Both the position numbers and the translations under genes were made by a program. A stretch of DNA of 64,000 nt from Alistipes sp. (GTDB lineage Bacteria > Bacteroidota > Bacteroidia > Bacteroidales > Rikenellaceae). This document shows, piece after piece, positions 7,150 to 16,903 of this stretch; within the stretch, counting starts at the first letter, position 1; the number at the start of each line of letters is the position of its first letter. The DNA lies in NCBI GenBank assembly GCA_031285405.1, contig JAITWH010000015.1, positions 1 to 64,000 of the forward strand. The letters are read 5' to 3'. Below the pieces are notes generated by a model. It was not told the DNA's origin, made no database searches, and saw nothing but the letters and a program-made list of their open reading frames with translations.

Positions 7150-9134
7150 ATCTCTTTGTATTTTTGAATCATTTGGTCTATGCGCAGCACCGCGCCGACG
7201 CTCCAGGCCTGCGAGATCGCGCCGCGCTGGGCGTGGGGCGGGTCGCCGTCGTAGATCTCGGGTATCGAGCCGATGCCGTAGCTGTCGATGTCCTCCTCGA
7301 ATCCGGCGAGTATCGCCTCGGCGCGCTCCAGAAACTTCGCCCCCTGCACATCGAATCGCGCCCTCACGTAGTGCTCCAACGGCCATGGCCACACCGTGCC
7401 CTGATGATAGGCCCTGTCGCGCGTCGGCTGGTCGCCCTCGTAACGCCCCTGGTAGAGCGGATTTTGCGGCGACAGCGTGCGCAACCCTTTCGGCGTCAGC
7501 AGGTGCCGTTCGATAGTGCCCAACACCTCCAACCGCTGCTCCTCGGAGAGCATCTTGTAGCGCATAGAGCAGGCTATCACCTGATTGGGGCGCACAAAGA
7601 AGTTGCGTCCGCCAGCATCCCACAGCGGGCCGCCGCCCTGCTCCGACGGATTCACATAGTCGGCGAGGTAGCCCCTATCGTCGCTCCAGAATGTATTCAC
7701 GAACGACTCCCTGATGCGCTCGGGCATCGCGCCCCACTCCTCGACGAATGCCTTGTCGCCATGCTTCGCCGCCAACTCCAGAGTCCAGCACACGGCGTTG
7801 TACCACAGCGCATTGATCTCGACCTGATAGCCCTCGCGGCTCGTCACCGGCACTCCGTCGACCACGGCGTCCATCCACGTGAGCGCAAGGCCCGGGCCGC
7901 CCGCCCACACCAATCCGTTGTCGTGTACCGAGATGACCGGCCCCCCATTGCGGCCGCTGCCGAAGCCGATGCCGCGTCGAAAGGCGTTCAAAATATCCCT
8001 CATCTTCCCCCCATAGTCGGCCCAGATGCGCTCCTCGCCCAAGTGCTCCTCCAACTGTTGCAGCGTCCAGAAGAACCACAGCGGCGCGTCGACCGAGTTG
8101 TAGGCCTCGCCCATGTTGGGAAAGAGTCCGTCTCTCATCTCGCGCGTCATGGTGTCGACCACGTCGACGCACGCCTGCACATCGCCGCGAGTCAGCGTGA
8201 TGCCCGGCAGCGCGATGAAGGTGTCCCGCCCCCAACGTCCGAACCAGGGCCAGCCGGCGACAACCTCGGTGCGGTCGTGCCGTCGCGAGACGAACTGCCG
8301 CGCCGAGTGCCTCAGACACGACAGGAAATCTTTCTTGTCGCTCCGCCGCGCCAGCTCCTCGTCGAATATGCTGTTGATCGTCTCCGACGACCACATCTCG
8401 TCCAACGCCGCCGAGAATATCACGCTCTCCCCCTTTTTGATTCCGATCTCGAAATACCCGGGCGTCAGCAGATCCTCCTGATAGGGGTATCCCCGCTCCT
8501 TCTCCTCGGCGTACTCAAACTTGTAGTACCAGTCGGGCGCCGCCACAAACTCGCATCCGTCGCAGTCGACCTGCATGTAGAGCCACGGGAAGCCCTCGTA
8601 CAATCGGCACCTCACCCCTCCGCGCACCGCGTGGGAGTGTCCGTCGGCAAACATGTTGGCCTCACTCAGGGTGTGCTTGTCGCGGAAGGCCAGAAACGGA
8701 CGAAGCCTCAGCCTCGTCTCGCTCGTCGCCTCCAAAAGCGTGTACCGGATCAGCAGCTGAGTCTTGGAGTGTATCCAAAGTAACTCTTTGCGCAGCACCA
8801 CGCCCCCCACGCGATAGGTGATCGACGGCGAGGGGGTGTAGTCGAAGTCGGTGATGTATTTGTGGCCCCGCGGCTCGTAGGTGCTCGGGAAGCGGTGTAT
8901 GGCGAGGTTGAACGACTGGTCGTGCTGAATGACCGTCTCGTCCAGCGACGAGATCAACACATAGTCGCTCTCCGAGGCATCCTTCGGGCACACCATCAAT
9001 CCGTGGTACTTGCGCGTGTTGCAACACACGATGGTGGTCGACATGTATCCTCCGCTACGGTCGGTGGCGAGCATCTCGCGCCGCAGCGAGTACTCAAGGT
9101 TGCCGAGACTCTGCTTGTCGAATTTCAAAAACAT
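7146..9134 (-). CDS. Glycogen debranching enzyme (amylo-alpha-1,6-glucosidase)
   Basis: 662 residues from ATG 9134, 22 nt after a TATATTTG promoter; an upstream TTG lies inside that promoter and is not used. The N-terminal domain carries SGGYMSTTIV and NTRKYHGL, typical of bacterial GDE_N. The C-terminal (alpha/alpha)6 GDE_C domain carries WPWFGRWGRDTFIALPG, NSVDAPLWFFW and GTVWPWPLEHY, including the acidic positions expected for GH133-type amylo-1,6-glucosidases. It removes alpha-1,6 branch points from glycogen. It is the first gene of a minus-strand operon with the GT4 enzyme (4-nt overlap) and GH57. Confidence 0.93.
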   Translation of the reverse strand: MFLKFDKQSLGNLEYSLRREMLATDRSGGYMSTTIVCCNTRKYHGLMVCPKDASESDYVLISSLDETVIQHDQSFNLAIHRFPSTYEPRGHKYITDFDYTPSPSITYRVGGVVLRKELLWIHSKTQLLIRYTLLEATSETRLRLRPFLAFRDKHTLSEANMFADGHSHAVRGGVRCRLYEGFPWLYMQVDCDGCEFVAAPDWYYKFEYAEEKERGYPYQEDLLTPGYFEIGIKKGESVIFSAALDEMWSSETINSIFDEELARRSDKKDFLSCLRHSARQFVSRRHDRTEVVAGWPWFGRWGRDTFIALPGITLTRGDVQACVDVVDTMTREMRDGLFPNMGEAYNSVDAPLWFFWTLQQLEEHLGEERIWADYGGKMRDILNAFRRGIGFGSGRNGGPVISVHDNGLVWAGGPGLALTWMDAVVDGVPVTSREGYQVEINALWYNAVCWTLELAAKHGDKAFVEEWGAMPERIRESFVNTFWSDDRGYLADYVNPSEQGGGPLWDAGGRNFFVRPNQVIACSMRYKMLSEEQRLEVLGTIERHLLTPKGLRTLSPQNPLYQGRYEGDQPTRDRAYHQGTVWPWPLEHYVRARFDVQGAKFLERAEAILAGFEEDIDSYGIGSIPEIYDGDPPHAQRGAISQAWSVGAVLRIDQMIQKYKEI

Positions 9135-9156
9135 AACGCATTTATTTAAGTCGTTC

Positions 9157-9164
9157 CAAATATA
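9157..9164 (-). promoter_or_regulatory. Promoter of the debranching-enzyme operon
   Basis: On the minus strand this reads TATATTTG, a TAnnTTTG -7 box, 22 nt before the ATG at 9134. It lies directly downstream of the terminator of the upstream gene. Confidence 0.7.
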
Positions 9165-9166
9165 CA

Positions 9167-9207
9167 AAAAAATTGCGGATCGAGATTCGCGATCCGCAAT
9201 TTTTTTA
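9167..9207 (-). terminator. Rho-independent terminator of the synthase-phosphorylase gene
   Basis: A perfect 12-bp stem (9171-9182 with 9190-9201, loop 9183-9189) is followed on the minus strand by a T-run and begins at the stop codon of the fusion gene. It is A/T-flanked on both sides, so it could work in either direction. Confidence 0.85.
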
Positions 9208-12200
9208 AGCCCACTTAACCAACGGCAGATCCATCCGACAGGCGAGCATCTCGTTGCGCGGATAGACCCTGATGGCGAAGTCGAACGACCCCGTCTCCGA
9301 TGGCACCATGTCGACCGAGTATACCGCTCCGCTCTCGTCGCGTTTCACGAACTCCAGCTGCTTGGTCTCCATCACCCTCACCGGCTCGTCGGGCGAGGTC
9401 TGGGCGGCGATCACAAACTCCACGCCGATATCCTCGTGCGAGAGCGCCGCCGTGTCCAACGTCACTTCGATGCCGTAGCTCTTGCCGATCACTATCGCCT
9501 CGCGGTCGAGGTTGAACCGCTTCACCTGCACTATCCTCACGTCGCCCCAAGCGGCGGTGACGCGCTGCTTCCAGGCGGCAAGGTTGCGCGCCATCTCGAA
9601 TCCGCCCGCCTCGATCCGCTCCGAGCGTTCGGCCAATCGATCGTAGAACCGCTGCTCGTAATCCTCCATCATGCGGTTGGTGGTGAAGTTCGACGCCACG
9701 TCGGCCACACAGCTCTTGATCCACTGCACCCACCCGTGCGGAATGTCGCCATCTCCCCGCTCATAATATAAAGGTACGATCTCCTGTTCGATGGTGTTGT
9801 ATATCATCTCGGCGTCCAACTCGTCCTGAAACGACTGGTCGTTGTAGGTGCGCTCCATGGGGAGCATCCACCCAGCCCTCTCCTTGTACCCCTCGACCCA
9901 CCAGCCGTCCAGCACCGAGAACTGCAACACGCCGTTCATCACACATTTTTCGCCGCTCGTGCCGCTCGCCTCCAGCGGTCGGGTGGGGGTGTTGAGCCAC
10001 ACGTCGACCCCCTGCACCATCCGCCGCGCGAGCTCCATGTCGTAGTTCTGCAGAAATATCACCCGACCCACGAACTGAGGCATGTTCGACACCTCCACAA
10101 TGCGCTTAATCAGATCCTGACCCGGCCTGTCGTTGGGGTGTGCCTTGCCGGCGAAGACAAATCGCACGGGCCGCTCCTTATTATTGACGATGGCGTCCAA
10201 CCTGTCGAGATTCTTGAAGAGCAGGTAGGCGCGCTTGTATGTCGCGAACCTCCTCGCGAAACCGATCGTCAGCACCTCCTGACACAGCAGTTCGCGCACC
10301 TTCACCACATGTCCCGGGTTGTCGAACCGCGCCTGTGCCGGATCGGCCACCCTTCGGTCGATGGTGCTCATGAGTCGCTCCTTAAGCGTGATGCGCTCCC
10401 GCCACAACCTCTCGTCGTCAATCTCCTTGACCTTTTGCCACGCCTCGCGGTTGTACTCGGGCAGCGCAAATCCCTCGGGGAATGCCTCCGAATAGAGCCT
10501 GCGCAGGTTCGACGCCGTCCAAGTCGGAAAGTGTACCCCGTTGGTGACGTAACCTATGTGCAACTCGTCCTTATAATATCCGGGCCATAGTCCGCCCAAA
10601 ATCTCTTTCGAAACCTCGCCGTGCAGCCACGACACGCCGTTGATCTCCTGCGACAGCCGCGCGGCGAGTGCGCTCATCGAGAACTTCTCCGATGTGTTGC
10701 CCGCCGTCATGCGTCCCAGATCCATGAACCGATCCCACGAGATGCCGAACGTGTCGGGGTAGTGGCTCATGTACTGCCTCATCATCGACTCGTCGAACGC
10801 GTCGTGTCCCGCCGGAACGGGAGTATGCGTCGTGAAGAGCGACGACGACCGCACCACTTCGCACGCCTCGTCGAACGACAACCCGCGCTCCTGCATAAGG
10901 TTGCGCACGCGCTCGATTCCGATGAACGCCGCGTGCCCTTCGTTGCAGTGATACACCCGCTGCTCGATGCCCAGCGCGTTGAGGGTGCGTATGCCGCCCA
11001 ATCCCAACAACATCTCCTGCTTGAGCCTGTTCTCCCAGTTGCCGCCATACAGGTGGTGCGTTATCGAACGGTCTTCGGCAAGGTTGAGTTCATGGTCGGT
11101 GTCGAGCAGATAGAGGTCTGTACGCCCCACCTCGCACCTCCACACCCGCGCCGTCACATTGCGTCCCGGCATCGCCACCGAGATGCTAACCCACTCACCC
11201 TTGGCGTCGCGCACGGGCGAGATCGGCAACTTGAAGAAGTTCTGCGCCTCGTATGTCGCCTCCTGCGCCCCCGCCGCCGAGAGCTTCTGCGTGAAGTATC
11301 CGAACCGGTACAGCAGCCCCACCGCCACCATCGGCACGTTGCGGTCGCTCGCCTCCTTGAGGTAGTCGCCGGCCAGAATGCCCAGACCGCCCGAGTATAT
11401 CTTGAGCGAGGCGTGCAATCCGTACTCCATGCTGAAGTATGCGATCTTCGTTCCGGTCTGCTCTTTTTTCTCCGCCATGTAGGCCTCGAACAGCGCGTAG
11501 GTCGCGTCCAACTTTGCCAGAAACTCCTCGTCCTTTTCCAACTCCACGAACCGCGCGTAGCTCAGCTTGTCCAAAAACTCTATCGGGTTGCGCCCCGTGT
11601 CGATCCACAACGTCGGGTCGATGTACATAAACAGCTCGTGAACATCCAGCGTCCACGACCACCACAGGTTGCGCGACAACGCCTCCAAGGCCCTGAGCCG
11701 CGGCGGCAGATTCTTCTCCACCATCAGCCTCGTCCATGTCGGAGCCCCCGCCGCGTCCATGTTCCACGAACGCAGCACCGTCACCTGTTGCGGCTCCTCG
11801 CGCGGGCTCTGATCTTCGCGGTTGAGCCTCGCGGCCGCGTTCTCGCACGCCGCCGTGTAACCCTCGCGATAGTAGGCAATGAACTTCTCCCACTCCGCCT
11901 TGTCGGCAATCGCGCGTGCCGACTTACGTGCGGCGGCGACCTGCGCCGGAGTCTTGGCGGCGAACTCGTTCACCGACTCGGCGATGCGCTCGACCACCTC
12001 GGCCTCGTTGTCGTCCGTCCTTTCGACCACCCGCACCCCGTCGCACCCCTCGGGCAGCTCCTTGCGGGCCCAAGCGCCGAAACCGGCAAGGGTGGTGGTG
12101 AGTGTCGGCACCGAGAAGGCCACGCTCTCCAACGGAGTGTAGCCCCACGGCTCGTAGTACGACGCGTAGACGGTGATGTCCATCCCCGCCAACAGCTCGT

Positions 12201-13473
12201 AGTAGTGCATGTTGAATATCCCGTCGGCGCCATCCAGATAGGTGGGCACAAAGACGATCTTGACCCGCGAGTCGCCACTCTCCAACACGCTGCCCGACAC
12301 CATCCGAACGATCGGGTCCCACTCGGGATTGGTCAGGTAGTGTGTCGAGTACCTCAACACCCCTCCGTCGATCTCCGCCGCGGGGTCGGCCAGTCGGGCC
12401 GCCAGATCTTTGCGCGCTCCGTCGTTACCCGCCGGCACGGTGATGTATGCCAATATCTCGCGCTTACCGTTCTCGGCTGCCAACTGCTTGAGCGACTCGA
12501 CGAACACATCCAGCCCCTTGTTGCGAAACTCGTAGCGTCCGCTCGTGCCGACAATCAGCGGCTCCTTCTCGTATTTGTGTCCCCAGCACGCCTCGGCCAC
12601 ACGAATCATCGCCGTGCGAGCTGCGGTGCGTCGGGCGTCGAACTCCGAACCCTTCCACACGAAGTCGTCCTCGAATCCGTTGGGCGTCACCAGATCGACC
12701 TCCTTGCCCAACAGATGTTTGCACTCGCCGGCGGTGATGTCGCTCACCGTCAGGAACGCGTCGCTGAACTGCGCGGCGGTCTTTTCCAACGAATGTTTCG
12801 CTACCACGTTGAACCGCCTCGCCATCTCGTCGGCGTTGAAATCCGCCAACCCGCCGTAGAGCGGATATCCGTTGCCGGCCAGCGAACGCCCCATCACCGT
12901 GGCGTGGGTCGTGAATACCGTCGCGACCCGCGGCGCGTGCTTGCGCAGATACAATCCGCCCGACGATGTCATCCACTCGTGGAAGTGCGCCGCCACGCTC
13001 TCGGCCCGATTGCCGAAGGTGGTGATGAAGCTCTCGATCACCATCCCCGCGGCGTGACCGAACAGCACCGGCTCGATGTAGTCCCACTGCCCCGAGATGC
13101 TGTCGACCTTGTAGCTCTCCCACAGAAACTTGAGCACGTCGTCCTTCTTCTGGAACAGCGACGTGAAGTCGACCAGCACCACGATCGGCGCCCCCTCGAC
13201 CCTCCATCGACCGATCTTTATTCGGATGCCCTGCCGGTACATCTTCTGCCGCCAGTCGCGCATCAGCGCCTTGTCCTCGGCGAACTCAGGGTTGTCGCCC
13301 TCGCGATGGATATCGGGGCCAATCAATATGTAGTTATCGCCGAGCGCCCGTTCGACGACGGCGGCCTTTGTCGCCACGACGGTGTGTATGCCTCCCACTT
13401 TGTTGCACACCTCCCAACTCACCTCAAAGAGGCGGTCGAGCCCCGCGAGCTCTCTGTTTTTAGTCTTTGCCAT
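9205..13473 (-). CDS. Glycogen synthase-glycogen phosphorylase fusion protein
   Basis: 1422 residues. The N-terminal half (about 1-560) is a glycogen-synthase-like GT-B enzyme: KVGGIHTV (nucleotide-sugar loop), HFHEWM, GTSGRYEFRNKG and EPWGYTPLES (E-x7-E). After a short polar linker, about 590-1420 is an alpha-glucan phosphorylase of the GT35 type: NLWWSW, YFSMEYGLH, NEGHAAF, THTPVPAGHD, VTNGVHFPTW and EASGTSGEKCVMNG, whose Lys is the expected PLP ligand. One polypeptide therefore carries the elongating and phosphorolytic activities of glycogen turnover. Such fusions are known in Bacteroidales. The gene has its own terminator and precedes the debranching operon in the same orientation. Confidence 0.92.
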   Translation of the reverse strand: MAKTKNRELAGLDRLFEVSWEVCNKVGGIHTVVATKAAVVERALGDNYILIGPDIHREGDNPEFAEDKALMRDWRQKMYRQGIRIKIGRWRVEGAPIVVLVDFTSLFQKKDDVLKFLWESYKVDSISGQWDYIEPVLFGHAAGMVIESFITTFGNRAESVAAHFHEWMTSSGGLYLRKHAPRVATVFTTHATVMGRSLAGNGYPLYGGLADFNADEMARRFNVVAKHSLEKTAAQFSDAFLTVSDITAGECKHLLGKEVDLVTPNGFEDDFVWKGSEFDARRTAARTAMIRVAEACWGHKYEKEPLIVGTSGRYEFRNKGLDVFVESLKQLAAENGKREILAYITVPAGNDGARKDLAARLADPAAEIDGGVLRYSTHYLTNPEWDPIVRMVSGSVLESGDSRVKIVFVPTYLDGADGIFNMHYYELLAGMDITVYASYYEPWGYTPLESVAFSVPTLTTTLAGFGAWARKELPEGCDGVRVVERTDDNEAEVVERIAESVNEFAAKTPAQVAAARKSARAIADKAEWEKFIAYYREGYTAACENAAARLNREDQSPREEPQQVTVLRSWNMDAAGAPTWTRLMVEKNLPPRLRALEALSRNLWWSWTLDVHELFMYIDPTLWIDTGRNPIEFLDKLSYARFVELEKDEEFLAKLDATYALFEAYMAEKKEQTGTKIAYFSMEYGLHASLKIYSGGLGILAGDYLKEASDRNVPMVAVGLLYRFGYFTQKLSAAGAQEATYEAQNFFKLPISPVRDAKGEWVSISVAMPGRNVTARVWRCEVGRTDLYLLDTDHELNLAEDRSITHHLYGGNWENRLKQEMLLGLGGIRTLNALGIEQRVYHCNEGHAAFIGIERVRNLMQERGLSFDEACEVVRSSSLFTTHTPVPAGHDAFDESMMRQYMSHYPDTFGISWDRFMDLGRMTAGNTSEKFSMSALAARLSQEINGVSWLHGEVSKEILGGLWPGYYKDELHIGYVTNGVHFPTWTASNLRRLYSEAFPEGFALPEYNREAWQKVKEIDDERLWRERITLKERLMSTIDRRVADPAQARFDNPGHVVKVRELLCQEVLTIGFARRFATYKRAYLLFKNLDRLDAIVNNKERPVRFVFAGKAHPNDRPGQDLIKRIVEVSNMPQFVGRVIFLQNYDMELARRMVQGVDVWLNTPTRPLEASGTSGEKCVMNGVLQFSVLDGWWVEGYKERAGWMLPMERTYNDQSFQDELDAEMIYNTIEQEIVPLYYERGDGDIPHGWVQWIKSCVADVASNFTTNRMMEDYEQRFYDRLAERSERIEAGGFEMARNLAAWKQRVTAAWGDVRIVQVKRFNLDREAIVIGKSYGIEVTLDTAALSHEDIGVEFVIAAQTSPDEPVRVMETKQLEFVKRDESGAVYSVDMVPSETGSFDFAIRVYPRNEMLACRMDLPLVKWA

Positions 13474-13526
13474 GATTTTTATTTCGAAAATTTCTTGTTT
13501 GTCGGATTTCGGTCGGAGAATAACTT

Positions 13527-13694
13527 TTTAGAAGTTGTTTGGATTTTCCCACCGAAGCGATTTTTGTCTCGGGTCGAGAGATTTTTTCGCCCGCCGAACG
13601 AGGCGTAGGGGTTCCTACGGCGAGAGAGGCGGGCGCAAAAATCGCCGACCGGAGGCGAAAAGCGCGAGAGAGGGAAATTTCAAACAACTTCTTA
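13527..13694. repeat. MITE-like palindromic repeat, copy 1
   Basis: About 165 bp bounded by GAAGTTGTTT (13531-13540) and its inverse near 13682-13691, with an internal CGTAGG...CCTACG palindrome. Copy 2 at 40126-40292 is the inverse orientation, and a fragment lies at 50655-50676. No reading frame is supported inside. This fills the gap 13474-13803; the remainder is AT-rich with nothing else recognised. Confidence 0.75.
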
Positions 13695-13803
13695 GATATG
13701 CGCCACGTGTCTCCCTCCGCATTTTGTTAGCCGGCACAAAGATACGATTATTTCGGCGTTATTAAAAAAATTTAAAAAATTATTCGTTTTGTAACCGAGA
13801 GCG

Positions 13804-14937
13804 CTATTCAAACAGCTCCCCAATAACAAAGTCCGACATAAGAAACCTCTCCGCGGGCACACGAAAACTGTCGCCGCCCCGAGTCGCCGAGCCGCCGCCC
13901 CGAACCAACAACCCATCCCCCAAAAACCGTTCCGCCCGCCCCGCCAAAGCCAACACCCTCTCCCGCCCGAACCGCTCCTCCATCGCACCGAGGTCGAGCC
14001 CCGCCGCCGTGCGCAGCGCCGTCATCACCCGCTCGTTGAAGAGCTCCCTGTCGGAGAGCGTCTCGCCGTCGTAGATATCTCCGCCGCCGACCCCCGCCAG
14101 ATACTCTCCGATGTCGGCCACCACCCACTCCCTGCGCCGCGCGCCGTCGAACGAGTGGGCCGACGGACCGATGCCAAGGTACGGTTCGCCGCTCCAGTAG
14201 GCGCTGTTGTGTACCGCCCGCCTTCCGGGGAGCGCAAAGTTCGATATCTCGTAGTGCTCGAACCCCGCGTCGCCCAACCGCCGCCGCAGCGTCTCGTACT
14301 GCCGCTCGCTCTCCGCCTCGTCGATCGGCCGGAGCCCCCGCTGCCCGAACGCCGTGCCCGGCTCGATGGTGAGGTGGTAGGCCGATATGTGCTGCACCCC
14401 GAGGTCGATCGCCTCGTCCAGCGACCGCTCCCACTGCGCCGCCGTCATCTCGGGGATGCCGAAGATCAGGTCGATCGTGATGTTGTCGAACCCCGCCCGC
14501 TGCGCCGCCTTCACCGCGTCTTTTGCCCGCGCCGCGTCGTGCCGCCGATTCATCATCCGCAACAACCCGTCGTCGAAACTCTGCACCCCGATGCTGAGTC
14601 TGTCGAACCCCGTGCCGGCAAGCCCCGCGATATATTCGTCTGTCAAGTCCTCCGGATTGGCCTCCATGGTCACCTCCCGAAGCTCCGAGCAGTCCCACAA
14701 CTCCGCCGCCCTGCCCAACAGCCCCCGCAGCTGCTCCGGCGACAAAAGCGAAGGCGTCCCTCCCCCCAAGTAGATCGTATCGAGCCGCCCCTCGGGCAGA
14801 AATTCACGCCGCGCCGCCATCTCTCGCTTAAGTGCCCCCACAACCTCCTCCGCCCGCTCCGCCGCCGTCGACTTATAGAAATCGCAGTACGCACACCTGC
14901 TCTTGCAAAGTGGAATATGTATGTATAAGCCAGCCAT
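13804..14937 (-). CDS. hemW: HemW-like radical SAM protein (heme chaperone / coproporphyrinogen oxidase family)
   Basis: 377 residues from ATG 14937; a TTG nine bases further upstream lies next to the promoter and is not preferred. The radical-SAM cluster motif C11-x3-C15-x2-C18 follows YIHIPLC, with GGGTPS, MEANPEDL, IGVQSFDD, DLIFGIP and HNSAYW further on. The HNxxYW signature favours HemW over true oxygen-independent coproporphyrinogen oxidase (HemN). HemW proteins bind heme and an Fe-S cluster and help deliver heme. Its TAACTTTG promoter is 6 nt before the start codon, divergent from pckA. Confidence 0.88.
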   Translation of the reverse strand: MAGLYIHIPLCKSRCAYCDFYKSTAAERAEEVVGALKREMAARREFLPEGRLDTIYLGGGTPSLLSPEQLRGLLGRAAELWDCSELREVTMEANPEDLTDEYIAGLAGTGFDRLSIGVQSFDDGLLRMMNRRHDAARAKDAVKAAQRAGFDNITIDLIFGIPEMTAAQWERSLDEAIDLGVQHISAYHLTIEPGTAFGQRGLRPIDEAESERQYETLRRRLGDAGFEHYEISNFALPGRRAVHNSAYWSGEPYLGIGPSAHSFDGARRREWVVADIGEYLAGVGGGDIYDGETLSDRELFNERVMTALRTAAGLDLGAMEERFGRERVLALAGRAERFLGDGLLVRGGGSATRGGDSFRVPAERFLMSDFVIGELFE

Positions 14938-14943
14938 GTCACA

Positions 14944-14951
14944 CAAAGTTA
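14944..14951 (-). promoter_or_regulatory. hemW promoter (-7 box)
   Basis: The minus strand reads TAACTTTG, ending 6 nt before ATG 14937, so the mRNA is probably leaderless or nearly so. No convincing -33 box is visible. Confidence 0.6.
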
Positions 14952-14980
14952 TTAAAAAAGCTTAATAATTTGCTACCGAT

Positions 14981-15011
14981 TTTGATAACGGAGCAAAAGT
15001 TTCTACCTTTG
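14981..15011 (+). promoter_or_regulatory. pckA promoter
   Basis: TTTG (14981-14984), 19 nt, TACCTTTG (15004-15011), a full -33/-7 pair. The leader to ATG 15067 is about 50 nt. Confidence 0.75.
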
Positions 15012-15066
15012 TGGCGCTCTATGTTTTAGGACGTAAATTTCATAACACAAATAATTAATACAGACT

Positions 15067-16656
15067 ATGGCAACAATTGATTTAAGCAAGTACGGCATCA
15101 CCGGAGCCGTCGAAGTTATCCACAACCCCTCCTACGAGCAGCTCTACAAGGCCGAAACGTGCTCCAAGAACAGCGGCTTCGAGGTGGGAGTCGAAACCTC
15201 CACCGGCGCTGTCGCCGTCAAGACGGGCATCTTCACCGGCCGCTCGCCCAAGGACCGCTACATCGTGAAGGACGCCGTGAGCGACGCCAACATCTGGTGG
15301 GACGGCAACATCAACAAACCCGTCTCGGGCGAGGTCTACAACCACTGCAAGGCGCTGGTCCAGAAGGAGCTGAGCGGCAAGAAGCTCTACGTGGTAGACA
15401 CCTTCTGCGGCACCAACAAGGACACCCGCATGAAGGTTCGCTTCGTGATGGAGGTTGCGTGGCAGGCCCACTTCGTGACCAACATGTTCATTCGCCCCAG
15501 CCACTACGAGCTGGAGAACTACGGCGAGCCCGACTTCGTTGTCCTCAACGGCTCGAAGGTGACCAACCCCCAGTGGAAGGAGCAGGGCCTCAACAGCGAG
15601 GTGTTCGTAATGTTCAACCTCACCGACAAGGTGCAGATCATCGGCGGTACCTGGTACGGCGGCGAGATGAAGAAGGGCATGTTCTCGATGATGAACTACT
15701 ACCTCCCGCTCAAGGGCATGGCTTCGATGCACTGCTCGGCCAACGTTGGCGAAAAGGGCGACGTGGCAGTATTCTTCGGCCTCAGCGGCACCGGCAAGAC
15801 GACCCTCTCCGCCGACCCCAAGCGTTACCTCATCGGTGACGACGAGCACGGCTGGGACGACAACGGCGTCTTCAACTACGAGGGCGGCTGCTACGCCAAG
15901 ACCATCAACCTGAGCCAGGAGAACGAACCCGACATCTGGAGGGCCATTCGCCGCGACGCGCTGTTGGAAAACGTCGTCATCAAGGCCGACGGAACCCCCG
16001 ACTACGCCGACGGCAGCATCACCGAGAACACCCGCGTGAGCTACCCCATCTACTTCATCAACAAGATCGTGTTGCCCTCGAAGGCAGGCCACGCCTCGAA
16101 GATCATCTACCTGAGCGCCGACGCATTCGGCGTGCTGCCTCCGGTTTCGATCCTCGACGACGCCCAGGCCCAGTATCACTTCCTGTGCGGCTACACCTCG
16201 AAGTTGGCCGGCACCGAGCGCGGCATCACCGAGCCCGTTCCCTCGTTCTCGCCCGCTTTCGGCGAGGCGTTCCTCACGCTGCACCCCACCGTCTACGCCT
16301 CGACCCTGTCGAAGAAGATGAAGGAGCACGGCGCCAAGGCCTATCTGGTGAACACCGGCTGGAACGGCACCGGCAAGCGCATCAGCATCAAGGACACCCG
16401 CGCGATCATCGACGCCATCATCGACGGTTCGATCGAAAAGGCCCCCACGACGCACATTCCGATTCTCAACCTGACCGTCCCCACCAAGCTCAACAACGTG
16501 AGCGAAGGGATTCTGGATCCGCGCGAGACTTACAGCGACGTCGCCCAGTGGGAAGAGAAGGCCAAGAGCCTCGGCGCGAAGTACATCAAGAACTTCGAGC
16601 AGTACACCGACACCCCCGAGGGCAAGGCCCTCATCCCCGCCGGCCCGAAGCTCTAA
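15067..16656 (+). CDS. pckA: ATP-dependent phosphoenolpyruvate carboxykinase
   Basis: 529 residues, normal for the ATP-type enzyme. Visible motifs: [24 protein letters not shown], the kinase loop [11 protein letters not shown] and the metal-site motif LIGDDEHGW. It interconverts oxaloacetate plus ATP with PEP plus CO2 plus ADP; in Bacteroidetes it often runs toward oxaloacetate during fermentation to succinate and propionate. Codon use is highly biased toward C-ending codons, more so than its neighbours, suggesting strong expression. It has its own promoter and a strong terminator, so it is monocistronic. Confidence 0.98.
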   Translation: MATIDLSKYGITGAVEVIHNPSYEQLYKAETCSKNSGFEVGVETSTGAVAVKTGIFTGRSPKDRYIVKDAVSDANIWWDGNINKPVSGEVYNHCKALVQKELSGKKLYVVDTFCGTNKDTRMKVRFVMEVAWQAHFVTNMFIRPSHYELENYGEPDFVVLNGSKVTNPQWKEQGLNSEVFVMFNLTDKVQIIGGTWYGGEMKKGMFSMMNYYLPLKGMASMHCSANVGEKGDVAVFFGLSGTGKTTLSADPKRYLIGDDEHGWDDNGVFNYEGGCYAKTINLSQENEPDIWRAIRRDALLENVVIKADGTPDYADGSITENTRVSYPIYFINKIVLPSKAGHASKIIYLSADAFGVLPPVSILDDAQAQYHFLCGYTSKLAGTERGITEPVPSFSPAFGEAFLTLHPTVYASTLSKKMKEHGAKAYLVNTGWNGTGKRISIKDTRAIIDAIIDGSIEKAPTTHIPILNLTVPTKLNNVSEGILDPRETYSDVAQWEEKAKSLGAKYIKNFEQYTDTPEGKALIPAGPKL

Positions 16657-16677
16657 TTTGTTTCGTGTTCCCAAAAA

Positions 16678-16711
16678 TTAAGCCGCCCTTTCGGGCGGCT
16701 TAATTTTTTTG
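16678..16711 (+). terminator. pckA terminator
   Basis: TTAAGCCGCC and GGCGGCTTAA form a stem around TTTC, followed by TTTTTTT, 22 nt after the stop codon. Confidence 0.92.
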
Positions 16712-16903
16712 CTCATCAAAAAAAGTAAGGCGGCCCGGCCGCAACAAATTTTTAAAGAAAAATTCAAAAAAACTGAAACAAAACAGATAGCAAAAACGTA
16801 ATAACACTCCACGATCAAAGACCCTGAGCAACAACAAAAAACAACCATACCTATAATAATAAGAGGCGACGACCCAAAAAACCGCAAAAAAACACCCAAA
16901 AAG

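Noticed and set aside
10621..13608. A 995-codon open frame antisense to the synthase-phosphorylase fusion
   Set aside because: Long antisense frames arise from high GC3 codon bias; composition is Arg/His/Val-rich without any fold signature, and the sense frame carries clear catalytic motifs.
15082..16674. A 530-codon open frame antisense to pckA
   Set aside because: Mirror of strongly biased pckA codons; Val/Gly/Leu-rich with no family features.
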